Shown here: positions 13,801 to 24,448 of the stretch, one piece after another
How the letters are laid out: every line of letters begins with the position of its first letter
Position numbering within the stretch: position 1 is the first letter of the stretch
The notes under the pieces: model-generated
Seen by the model: the letters and a program-made list of their open reading frames with translations, nothing else
Told to the model about the DNA's origin: nothing
Database searches by the model: none
Assembly: GCA_035235625.1 (NCBI GenBank)
Contig: CP141140.1
Coordinates: 1,922,001 to 1,986,000, forward strand
Length of the DNA stretch: 64,000 nt
DNA from: Saururus chinensis
Lineage: Eukaryota; Streptophyta; Magnoliopsida; Piperales; Saururaceae
Direction: 5' to 3'
Program-made: the position numbers and the translations under genes

Positions 13801-14245
13801 GTTAACAGCGTTTTACCATCATGACGAGCAGCTACACACACAGGATCATCCTGTAGGAGAATGTAAGTGAACAGCATTTTGAAGTGAACATCAATTCCAC
13901 GTAACAAGGGCGGGCGTGAAGAAACGGACTTGGAAAATAGAAAAGTAGTTCACAATAAAATCGAAGGAGGAATATAGAAGGACTCACATAAACGCGATCG
14001 TGAACAATCACGTGACTGCAGCTAGCGTCGTAGCGGGCAACATCGATGCCCCCAGCATTGACAACCTCCGAGCGATACTGAATTGTGCAAAAGATACAGC
14101 AAATGAATAGAAGAGAGAGAAGGAGAGAGAGTATAGTATGGAGCACAAAAAGCAGGGGGAAGGGAAAAGACAAGAGGGGAAGAGTCACCTGGGCTTCGGA
14201 GACGGAATCGAAACCGATGAGAACGAAGCGAACGCCGGAAAACAT
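7872..14245 (-). CDS. BRCT-domain and PHD-finger nuclear protein (At4g02110-like)
   Basis: Ten exons, all joined in phase with GT/AG sites: 14189-14245, 13988-14077, 13746-13850, 12816-12917, 12236-12320, 11500-11566, 11302-11346, 8998-11187, 8592-8808, 7872-8501. The product is about 1195 aa. Residues 1-95 (FSGVRFVLIGFDSV, GGIDVARYDASCSHVIV) and 104-185 (CLTGYQKPQRDDIM, KVTHLVCYKFE, VNHRWLEDCLKSW) form two BRCT repeats. A long polar Ser/Lys/Glu-rich linker, almost all in one 2190 bp exon, follows. C-terminal BRCT repeats lie around 855-1070 (YFILSGHRLQRKEF, GRWVLKTDYLIAS, FFGMRIVIYGE). Then come an acidic Asp/Gly run and a PHD finger (CLVC ... HIDC ... CRQC, about 1119-1169). The first ATG in frame before FSGVRF was chosen; an upstream in-frame ATG at 14401 would add 52 low-complexity residues. 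The family is linked to chromatin and DNA damage responses by homology to PTIP/TopBP1-type proteins. The exact role is unknown. Confidence 0.9.
8111..8160 (-). repeat. In-frame hexanucleotide repeat encoding an acidic Asp/Gly run
   Basis: Five tandem GCCATC units (8127-8156), flanked by CATCATCATC, encode alternating Gly-Asp on the minus strand just before the PHD finger of the BRCT gene. The unit length keeps frame, so copy number can vary without breaking the protein. Confidence 0.85.
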
Positions 14246-14847
14246 ACTCTTCGGACGAGCGAGAGAGGAGTGGCGAGGGGCAGAAGTCGCCGGTAGATGA
14301 GAGGAGGCGGGGGAAGAAATGAGAGGGAAAAGAGTGGGGATTCGTCGGATTTGGGTTTTGATTTTGGAAGAGTGGCGGGAGGAGGCGAAGAGAAGTGCCA
14401 AACGATTTTGCTCCCACGTGCTCGGCGCGTGTGGCCCCGTTCCCCATTAAGACGCAGTTAAATCTAAGCCGTTAAAAGGAGAAAGGGCCGCGTTGTAGTA
14501 GGTAGCGGCTAGAAAAATCGCGTGTTGGGCGTTCAGCATGGCCACTCCACGCTGTCCACTGCCGCCGGCACATCAAACCCGCCCCTCCATTCCCACGCGA
14601 TAGGCTCCACCAAACCCCCTCCGTCGTCTGGCCACCACCAACGCGTCGTTATCTGCAGGTGAAAGTTCCGCAAGCAAGACGTTTACCGTAATCACGTGAT
14701 TCCATCGAATTTTGTTCTTTTAATTCTCGTTCTCAGCACCTCTTCGTTTTGTTGTCTCCTCGTGCACTCGTCAAATTGCAGCAAATCAAGGGCTGGCTGA
14801 TAGAGAGTGAGGGGTTCGGTGATAAGATTCTCATTTGTTGACGAATC
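14246..14847. promoter_or_regulatory. Divergent promoter between the BRCT/PHD gene and the TMEM205-like gene
   Basis: The two start codons point away from each other and are 602 bp apart. The spacer is more GC-rich in the middle (about 14400-14660) than the surrounding intergenic DNA. It must hold both 5' UTRs and promoters. No element was assigned with confidence. Confidence 0.6.
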
Positions 14848-17009
14848 ATGGCTTGGATTACTCGTTTCCTGGCCGTCACTGCCTTCTTCGCCTTCGGAGT
14901 TCTCTTCTCCCCCGAATTCTTCCGCGCCGGAGACTCCTCCTCCCTCCTTATCTCCCTCAAACTTGTTCATCTTTTAAGCTTCGCCACCGCTTGGGGCGCC
15001 GCCTTATGGGTCACTTTCATCGGCGGAATCATCATGTTCAAGTAATTCTTCCTCCTTTCATAATTTCCTTTTTTAGTTAAAATGTTTTTTCCTTTTTCGC
15101 ACTGTTTCTGGATTTTCTCTTTTCGACATTAATATGTTCCGTTGTCGTAAATTCTACTAAAATTTTCGTGATATTTTTATTGCATTTGGGAAATTAGACA
15201 TCTGCCGAGACACCAATTCGGGAATCTTCAGAGCAAGATGTTTCCTGCTTATTTTTCTACGGTTGCTGTCTGCGGCGCCATGTCCATTGGGGCTTTTGCT
15301 TATCTCCATCCCTGGAAGACGGCGTCTCCCGCTGAGAGGTTCCAGATTGGGTTCCTGCTTTCTTCGTTTGCCTTCAATTTAACCAATCTGTTTGTGTTTA
15401 CGCCCATGACCATCGAGGTAATTTGTCTTTTGGTAGTTCAATTCTTCTCCTTTGAGGTTAGAAAGCTTTTTCCTTCTTTTTTTCTTGCCTTATGTAGAAG
15501 CTTGAAAATTTTGAAATATTTGATTTTTTTAAAATCTTCCAAAAATATTCAAAATATAGAAAAAAAACAAAGAAGATGTGTCTATTGATGCCACTGCGCT
15601 TGTTCTGGTCTTTATAAATTCATTGAGTATCTTATGGGGTGCACTTATCAGCTGGCTTAAGTCTTATCTTGTCTTAATTATCTTCCTGAAGTTTAACTAC
15701 TAGTGTCAAATGCTATAGCGAATAATCACTAATCAGTGATAAAAACAATTGAATTTCTCCTGTTGAAGCTGAAAAGACCTAAAGTACGCAACTGTTGCAA
15801 TTTGCTGTTAGGAATTTCATGTTCAGGGTATCTCTGTCTGTCTGCCAAATAGAGGCCTATTTTTATTACTTTTCAGTCGTTATTAAGCTTTATTTGAATG
15901 ATTTAGTATATCCTGCCAAATGCTTGTTAGAATCTCTGGCTAGACTGACCCCTCCAAATAGTTTTAAATTAAAACGTTTGATTCTTTTTCCTGAATGTTG
16001 AATTCAACTCCCTGTTTGATTCGTAACCTGAATAGATTTTTTTATGCATATTGAATTCTAGGCCTTCTGCTTTGATTCTTAATCCAAATAGATTTTGCTA
16101 CAAGTACCACTTTATGTGATTTTATTTCCTTCGGCTTGTGTATCTTGTCCTCTTATCTTATTACACCCCGTTCAGGTATCACTGCAAGATGTGCTCTTAG
16201 TGATGTGCAAAATTGAGCTGCAGCTAAGTTTTACTGTTGTTGTGAAAAACTGTTGCAATCATAATTACTGATGTGCTTACGCACAGTGGCTGCTTTTCCA
16301 TGCCCCGCTTTCGACTAGGTCTTAGGGATGTTTTCTTGAACATTAATTTTACAAAGAGAAAGGAAGTTTTTGAGATTTTCAGGAAAAAGGTGGTTTTAAT
16401 TTGAAAGTAAAAAGATTTTTTTAGCATAGCCATTATTCTTTTGCCAAAGAATCTAGGTTTTGCAGCTTATTCACGAGAGAGGGTGAGGTTTGGCTCAGCA
16501 TGGCTCTATGCTGTCTCGGCAACCTTAGTTTGAAATTTCCACACTTGAACACTGACAGGAAACTAATCTGCATTCACTTTGGGTAACTTAGGGATAATAG
16601 TTGTTACTCCCATATAGGACCCTAGAAGAAAGAGGATGATCATTCTTGGTGATGCTGTCATGCCCCTGTTACTAAAACAAGATTGCATTATATGCATAGA
16701 GTGGACTTTTTTAACATATTGCCTGCTAGGATCTTTAAATGTTCTGCCACTAGGTCGTATGTGGAATAGTCACAAGTCATTGTTTTTATGTAGATGATGA
16801 AGAAGAGACATAAGGTGGAACGAGAGGAAAACATTGGCGAGGAAATCGGATGGACAAAGAATAGGGAAGTGGCAAAGGTCAATCCAAAACTTGCCGCAAT
16901 GAACAAAAAGTTCGGAATGATCCATGGATTATCATCCCTTGCCAATATTATGTCATTTGGTAGTCTTGCCATGCACTCATGGTTCTTAGCTGGAAAAATC
17001 CAACTTTGA
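14848..17009 (+). CDS. TMEM205-like (DUF4149) multi-pass membrane protein
   Basis: Three exons, 14848-15041, 15198-15417 and 16794-17009, give 209 aa with phases 2 and 0 at the junctions. Hydrophobic stretches lie at about residues 5-25, 36-64 (LKLVHLLSFATAWGAALWV), 80-100, 110-135 (FLLSSFAFNLTNLFVFTP) and 180-203. The 139-178 segment is charged and soluble (KKRHKVEREENIG). The HLLSFATAWG, LQSKMFPAYF and FNLTNLF motifs and the C-terminal NKKFGMIHGLSSLANI are typical of plant TMEM205-domain proteins. The biochemical role in plants is not established. The start is the only ATG giving the conserved N-terminal helix. Intron 2 is 1376 bp and holds nothing recognised. Confidence 0.88.
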
Positions 17010-20000
17010 AACTCGTTTTAGTGGTGATGGATATTATACTTTTCAGTTACATCACCTACTCAGTGAAGAAAAATAAAATTCATCTGCAGTTGGACTGTAA
17101 ACCCGTACACGGTTAACAAAACTATTACTAAATATGTTATCCAGCAATAGTAGGTAAGATGAAATTGTTGGGTATTTTTTGATACTTGTTGTGCTAAACA
17201 TGCAGAAAGAGTGGGGACTTTTTTACTATTAATTCTACTATTTGCAGGGCGTTAGCGTTTCTGGTGAACTGTATATATGTTCAGGGATAACTTCACGATA
17301 AGTGAAGATCGATGTAGTTTGGGGAAATGCCCTTGAATCACCTTATTCATTGTCTTCTATTCTTGTCGTAATCATCATCATAAATCTCATGCGCGGTGTA
17401 GTGGATCACCCGTGTGGGAGATATTATATCATATTTTATTATATAAAACAAATTAGGTGACTATAGAAATTTTAATTTTGGACTATTTTACCTCTGATTT
17501 TACCCTTAAATTTTTATTTTACCCATGTTTCATATCTTTATGTTTTTTAAAGCTTGAATTAGTATGTAAGGTAAAGATATTTCAGTAAAATTATATACTT
17601 AATTTTTTTTAGATTTTTTGTTGCATGTCAACATAATACTGGGGTTGATATGACATAAATTTTATTTTTTAAGATTTTAACATTGTGAATGTTATATCTT
17701 CTACTCCTAAATTTGGATTTGCATGTTTTTAGTATTATTAGAAAGCTCTTGATAAATTTTATTAAATGAAATTATACGTGATTATTTTTAAAAAAAATTA
17801 TAGGTTTTACTTATACAACACTTCATAATAACAATTTTTTGCTTTTGCTTATTTTATATCTTTTTGGATTTGTTAATTTTTAACACCTTTGAAAAATGTC
17901 TAAAGATCTTTATCAAATTAGACTTGCTGCTAAATTAATCCTAAATATGAATAGTATATTTTATAACATAAAATCTTTCAATACTATTGTCTTTGTAGAT
18001 TATGACATAATATTTTATATATAATATTTAAATTCATATATATTTACTATGAGTGTATATAGTTAAATGTAAAATTTGTGTATATAATTAATAGCCATTG
18101 TAATCTTAAAAGTATTTATTGTAATTATAGTATACAAAGAAATTTTTTCTTAAATATATATTTTATTGTTATTTTATTTTGTCTAATTTAAGTTATACGG
18201 GGTTCTTTCCAATAAGGATAAATAACTCAATTAATTTACCAATAGGTATACAGTAAAATTATATTATGTATAATAATATAATTTTATTATTATTTACTTG
18301 CGATAAATTTTTTTGTAAAGCCAAGCGTGACTAACAAGACCTCTTAGAATCCCTGAACTAATCATAAAGTAATTTTATTTTTTAAAAAATATAAAAAAAT
18401 AGAGTTTGTGTACCGATATTAAATATAAAAGGTTTAAGTTATAATATATGAGAAGCTATACGACTTAGTCTCTTGCTAAGACCTATTTGTTATCTATATA
18501 TTATTATTATTATTGTTAGCAGACAATAATAAAATTATATAATTATATATAACTTAATTTTGTTGAAGATTTATTGGTAAATATAAATTATTTTAATTTA
18601 TATTTATATGCATAAATTATTTTAATTTATATTTATACGCATTATATATATATATATATAGAATGTTATTATCTATAGCAGCCTATAGTCGTTGTTAAAT
18701 TATTTTGCTGCTCATGGGCGAGTCATGCCGGACAAAGAGATTGACGCACATAAGTATCTCTCATCTCTCACTAATAGCACACATTTTCAAAACTACTTTC
18801 TGTCTTGGGTGAATGTGCTGCTTGTGTCGACACTTTTTGAGGCGTAAAATAAAATTTTGTATGAAGGTTTTTTTGTAATTAAGTTTACTACTAAGGTTTT
18901 TTGGTCTATATTTCTTTTTATTAATAATAATTGGCTTATGTTAGATTTTTAAAATTACACAATTTGTATCATTAACAATTTATTGTATGTAGCTTAATCT
19001 TTTGAATACAATTAACCATTTTCAATCATACTTCACCCCCTTAAGTAATTTTAGAATGTAATGAGCCCTTGAAAAATGTCTAGAATTTTCAACTATATGA
19101 AAATTTATATTTTTTCTCTAATTTGACATTTATTGCCTAATAAAAGTTTCATATTATTGTCTTATCTTTCTTGATCATAAACATTGGTAGGAGAAGAATA
19201 TCATGATTTTTTTTAATATTCACTTTCTTTTTTTAGTAGTTAAGATTTTTTGATATGATGTTATTTAGATTATAAGTTAGCTTTCCTACATTAATCTCTT
19301 GTCCTAAATTCAGTAAGATTAATATTTTATTTTATTTACCTTATTACCTTAGGAATTTAATTTTATATTTTTATAAATTATAATACACAACCAATTCTAA
19401 GGTAGATAATTATATTTAATAGTTAATTTATTTAGGTTTATGCCATAATTTCTTTCTTTCTATCTTACCCTGAGTCTACCATGCTGGAAGCTTCCGCCAC
19501 TTGGCACCAAGTCATCCCCCCACGGGGCGGATTCCTTGGCTCTATGTGATGTGCCCATTTTTGAGTCCTCCCTTACTCGTCTTCACTTTTTTGTAATTTT
19601 TTTTATATTTTTTATTGAGAATAAAATCTATAAGGTAAGTTCTATAGCATGTAATTTTAAGGGAAAATGATAATTGTACATAGAATTTGAACAACAAAAT
19701 CAACCAAACGTGAAGCGACAAGTTTTGGTTGGACTGAAAAACATTAGCTATGTGAGATTCACTTTTTTATTTCAACCAAAACCAACCACCTCAGAGTTGG
19801 ATTGTTCTGTTATACAGATTTATTGTAATGTTATCGATGTCCTTAATGATTGAAACCCACATGGCAAGTTGATAAAATACAACAAGAAAAATGCACATTG
19901 TTATAGCTAGATTAGAAATGATGATTGATGAGTAATGAGAAAGGTAAGTATGAATTTTCATATCTGAATTATAGCATATATTTGTCTTATTCTCTCTCTT

Positions 20001-20468
20001 ATAGACATTTATGTGGCTTTTGTTTTGGTAATTATGCTTTTCATATAAGACTCCATTGTATAATACAAATAAATTAAATGGGGCTTTATTTTTCATGGCG
20101 CCTTAGGCAGCGGCCTAAGCTACCTATGGCTCTAGCCGGCTCTATCAACAAGTCGGCAACCAATATAACGTGATTAATCAAGAATTAACTTCTAAGAGAT
20201 TGTAGGTGATGAGTATATTGGAAGAGTTTAAACTTCTTAGTGTTGGGTTACAAGGCTAGTGGGCCTAAGTGGGTTGTCCACTCGAAGCCTACTATGAGTA
20301 GCTTATAAGCGGAAACACATAAAGTGATTTAAATTCAAGATTTAGTGAGAAGCCTAGATTTTATTTTTTTTAAAATCAAATGTTATTTTTCATGTTAGAG
20401 GGAAGTTTTTTACTTAGGAATCTCTAGAAGAGTTTCATTTAGTCCCACGTAGCAAAGAAAGTGAGACA

Positions 20469-20473
<5 letters not shown>
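17010..20473. other. AT-rich intergenic DNA
   Basis: Very AT-rich, with a short TA run near 18645-18660. Small patches of higher GC (18695-18790, 19480-19560, 20100-20150) look like pieces of old repeats but carry no recognisable protein or terminal structure. No gene supported. Confidence 0.6.

Positions 20474-20500
<27 letters not shown>
20474..20500. repeat. (TA)n microsatellite, left of foldback copy 1
   Basis: About 13 TA units immediately abutting GGAAAAAG, the left end of the first foldback element. Confidence 0.95.
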
Positions 20501-20702
20501 GGAAAAAGTTAGTATGAGCCCGGGCGTACGCGCACCGGCATGCGCCCGGGCTCAATAGGCCGTCAGATTTACATCCGACGGCCTATCAAACTCACGGGTT
20601 AAAATGCCCCGTGAGTTTGATGGGCCGTCGGATGTAAATCCGACGACCCAATGAGCCCGGGCGCACGCCGGCGCGCATGCGCCAGGGCTCATACTAACGG
20701 GA

Positions 20703-20705
<3 letters not shown>
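20501..20705. mobile_element. Foldback MITE copy 1 in a TA microsatellite
   Basis: 205 bp, almost a perfect inverted repeat: arms 20501-20598 and about 20607-20705 with a loop of about 8 nt. Each arm contains a smaller GC-rich palindrome (GAGCCCGGGCG ... CGCCCGGGCTC) and a second one around GGCCGTC ... GACGGCC. Non-coding. TA repeats flank both sides, so the target-site duplication cannot be read. The placement recalls Micron-type MITEs of rice, known to sit in (TA)n tracts. The ends are related to those of the 8.9 kb element to the right. Confidence 0.85.

Positions 20706-20762
<57 letters not shown>
20706..20762. repeat. (TA)n microsatellite between foldback copies
   Basis: About 28 TA units separating the two foldback elements. 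Confidence 0.95.
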
Positions 20763-20764
<2 letters not shown>

Positions 20765-20964
20765 AAAAAGTTAGTATGAGCCCGGGCGTACGCGCACCGG
20801 CATGCGCCCGGGCTCAATAGGCCGTCAGATTTACATCCGACGGCCTATCAAACTCACGGGTTAAAATGCCCCGTGAGTTTGATGGGCCGTTGGATGTAAA
20901 TCCGACGACCCAATGAGCCCGGGCGCACGCCGGCGCGCATGCGCCAGCGCTCATACTAACGGCA

Positions 20965-20967
<3 letters not shown>
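20763..20967. mobile_element. Foldback MITE copy 2 in a TA microsatellite
   Basis: Same length and orientation as copy 1, with only about four or five base differences seen by eye (GGCCGTTGG for GGCCGTCGG in the right arm, GCCAGCGCTC for GCCAGGGCTC, and small changes at the last bases). Such close identity with matching flanks points to a recent segmental duplication, perhaps by unequal exchange between TA runs, rather than two insertions. Confidence 0.85.

Positions 20968-21031
<64 letters not shown>
20968..21031. repeat. (TA)n microsatellite between foldback copy 2 and the 8.9 kb element
   Basis: About 32 TA units. The next base starts the left end of the large element (GGATCCCGTTTATAAACG). 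Confidence 0.95.
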
Positions 21032-21033
<2 letters not shown>

Positions 21034-21194
21034 ATCCCGTTTATAAACGCCCGCGCTTACGCAAGCGATAAGCGCCCAATTCGCAATAACCGTCCGATTA
21101 ACATTAAGTTGTATTTGATTTCTCTCGTACGATTAACCCCGGTTAACGAGTTAGAGCCCTTAGTTCCATCTCTCAGGACTACCTCCTCTCCAAC

Positions 21195-21350
21195 CCGCCG
21201 GCGGTTGCCACCCTGCGACGGATATCCTCTTAGCTGCCGACCGTTGCTGCCCCGCGACAGATCCCCTTCTATCCGCCGACCCTTGCCACCTCGCGATGAA
21301 TCCCCTCCTAGCCGCCGACCCTGGCAACCCCGCAACGGATCCCCTCCCCT
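21195..21350. repeat. 39 bp minisatellite, four copies
   Basis: Units start at 21195, 21234, 21273 and 21312, each about 39 bp, with a CCGCCGACC-TTGCC core and a GCGACGGATCCCCTC-like tail. Three times 13 codons keeps frame, so an open frame on the plus strand (21109-21579) carries a 13-residue RRPLPPRDxSPP-like repeat. No known protein family. Confidence 0.8.
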
Positions 21351-22556
21351 GCTCATCTCGCAGCTGCTCCGCCATCAGCCAGTTGGAAAACTTCCCAACA
21401 TATGGCTGCTCTCACACGTCGGATCCGCCACTGGCAACCTTTCGTCTTCCTCTCCAAGCCGCTCCATGGCTGTTGATTGTCATGGAAAACATTCACTACT
21501 CTCCTGCTTCGGAATGGCCGCAGGCTGCCAGCTGCCCTGCCTCACCAGCTTCCCAATCCCCACCCCCGCCACCCCATGATGGATCTGCTCCCGGTCGTCA
21601 TTGGATCTCACAGGATTTACTTGCTGGTAGAATGGAAGAGGGCGTCGTCTTTGACTGGCCAACATGGTCGAGAAGCTGGAGTTAGTGACCCTAGGTCGCC
21701 CAATGTTGATCATGGTGTCTCTCTCGTCCAGTATTCTCGAAAATTCCCTAGAGCTTGGTATGATTCTTGATTGTTACAAATTTAACTCATCAATTTGCGT
21801 ATGAGATTCAAGATAGAGTTAGGAGTTGATTACTGTTGCTCATGTTGAGGACCTGAGCTAGATGTCAAACTTACCTTTTTTTGGTGGCTTGTTGAGTTCT
21901 TAAATTAATCTGTTTCAATCTCGCCTCTGTACTATTTTTTTCCTTAATTTTGTTTGCTGTTTCGAAAACTTATCCGCTTTAAGATCTAGTTTGTACAAAT
22001 AAATGAATTTATCAAACAAAGAGATGTAGTTGCATAAGTTGATTGCTTCGATAAAACTAAATAGTAGGATGATAATGTAGTATCAAATCTGATTAAAAAA
22101 ATGAAAGGAATGAGTAAAGAAAGAAGTGCGGAAGGAATTCATTGTGACAATGAGAATATTGTGTGTATTCTCTAAATGATTCCCTTTTCTAGCTGTGCGG
22201 AGAAAGACATCTTAATCAGAGTCTTGACCTTGTTATTTGTTCAAAGTTTGATCATTATTGCTCCCTCACCAAGGTGCAAATTCTGTATGCCTTACCTGGA
22301 ATCCTTATGTTTTGCCCTGACAATAAGATAATAGAACAAGCTCTATTCACCTGATGCATAAATTTCCAGCACCTCCTATAGTTGCAGCTAAATCTTTTCA
22401 TAGGGTGACTAATTTACGTGGAATTTTTGGGTCCTTTTACTTGCTTGTGAAGGGGTCATGTTCCTGTTAACTTGTAAATTAGTGAGCCTTTGTTATCATA
22501 CTTGGGATTGGTCTCTTTCAGGCGAATTGTATTAGCATAACAGCTGTTATGTGCAG

Positions 22557-24448
22557 GAAAAATATGTGACCAGCCGTAACCTTCGAGATAGGCTTTACCG
22601 TGAGCTTGAAAGGAACCTGGCAATGAGAGTTGAAGACAGCGAAACTGCTGACACATTCATTGTTAGTGGGAGGGGTACATTACACTTAACCATCTTGATA
22701 GAAAACATGTGAGGAAATAGTTAATGTAACTGCTTCCTGATTTGAGTATTTTAATCTGCATCTGTAACTTTGTGTTAGTAACCTTTGTGCTATTGTCATA
22801 GGTGAAGAGAAGGGTATGAGTTTATGGTGGACCCACCTAAGGTCATAAACAAGAGGGTGGATGACAAATTACTAGAATCATTTGAGGTATATTTTCCTAA
22901 CCCTTTGGTTGGATTAAGAAGCTCCTCCAAAAGTTGGATGATAAGGAGAACCATCTCTCTTCTCTTTTTTTCGTTTGGTTTTGGAGAAATGCAATTGTTT
23001 GAAACAATCATGCTGTGTTAGCATCATTTATCAGTTAAGATTGTTTTTGGTTAAGGTGCAACTGTCACCTAAATCTACTTAATAAATGTGCTAGTAATAC
23101 GTGTCTTACATAGGGCTTTGTTTGCAGCATTTCATTTTGTTTAGAATGTTAAATGACTGCCTAATTCTTGTTTACCCTGCACCTCCAATCTTTCTGTTTT
23201 ATTGAACAAAAATATAAATCACTGCCTAATTGGTGTATATACAGATTGCAACCGTGGAGATACCTGAAGAATATATGGGACCTGTGGTCAAACTTCTAGG
23301 GAAACGGCGTGGGCAAATGTTTGACATGCAGGGAGCAGGGTCTGTAAAACTTTTCTAATCAATTTTAAACTTATATTCTATTCGCGATTGAAGGTCTCAA
23401 ATAATTATGGTGGTAATGAGATGGCAAGTACAGAAAATACTAAATTTACTGGTCTTGGTAGAGAACTTGTAGTAGGATTCATCATATGCCATCCTACCTT
23501 GAACAGTGTTTGGGAGATAAGTTGATGTAATGTTCCTTTTTTGCAAGTGGGAGTGGCGCTGTGATCAACATTTTAATTTCTATCTAAATATATTCTCTAG
23601 AACCTAAACTCTGCATTGGTGGATAGGTCAGAAGGAACATCATTAATAAAATATAAAATTCCAACTCGTGGACTTCGGTCTTCGAAATGCAATTTAACAG
23701 CTTCTAGAGGCACGGCAGTTCTCAATACTGTATTTGATTGCTATGGACCTTGGGCTGGTGATATTTCAACTCGTGACCAGGGTTCCTTGGTAATGCTACC
23801 TAATTTGCCCTCTTTTTTTCACCTGTTGAATCCACCTTCTCAAATTGTACAGAAGTTTCTCGTATAATTATGACTTACAACCTGAAGTAATTTGCTAACT
23901 GAAATTGAATTTACAGGTTGCCTTTGAGGATGGTATTACTACTTCATATGCTTTAGCTAGTTCTCAAGAAAGGTCAGATGTTTGTGAGCCCGGGAGTGGA
24001 GGTTTACAAAGGACAAATTGTGGGTATTCATCAGTGCCCTGGTGACTTGTCCATCAATGTGTGCAAGAAGAAAGCAGCAACCAATATTCTCTCCAAAAAG
24101 GAACAGACAGGTAAATTTAATCTATAACTAATTATATATGATTACATCTTTTTATTTTTTTGATATTTTTTAAGTCTTAAATTATAATCTGCAAATCTAT
24201 TATGCTCTGGTGGGGTGTAATATTGCGTTTATATGAAAAATAATGCCTTTCATTGTCAGTACTATTCAATTCGTTATTATGTGCTTTTTTTGGCATTTAT
24301 TAATAGAGACCTTTTTCCCTTGATAGTGGTTCTGGACACACCACTGAGCTATAGTCTGGATGATTGTATAGAGTATATTCAAGAAGATGAATTGGTGGAA
24401 GTCACCCCAGCAAGCATCCAAACGTGCAAAAACCGAAAACTTGTGTGA
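22557..24448 (+). pseudogene. TYPA: Captured 3' part of a plastid TypA/BipA GTPase gene
   Basis: Six exon-like blocks with introns kept: 22557-22708, 22802-22886, 23245-23339, 23627-23789, 23917-24110, 24327-24448. They read [96 protein letters not shown], then DTPLSYSLDDCIEYIQED to the stop. This is the C-terminal half of TypA (SVR3-like, a chloroplast translational GTPase); the GTPase domain is absent. Breaks: an in-frame TGA where the family has Arg (22802-22805, a CpG-to-TpG change), small compensating indels near 23668-23697, and a 2 bp loss near 23973 that shifts frame. Intron retention means capture at DNA level, not retroposition. Not a working GTPase. Confidence 0.85.

Noticed and set aside
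13832-14401. Longer N-terminus for the BRCT protein using the ATG at 14401
   Set aside because: The added 52 residues are low-complexity and the frame then runs into intron. The family starts just before FSGVRF.
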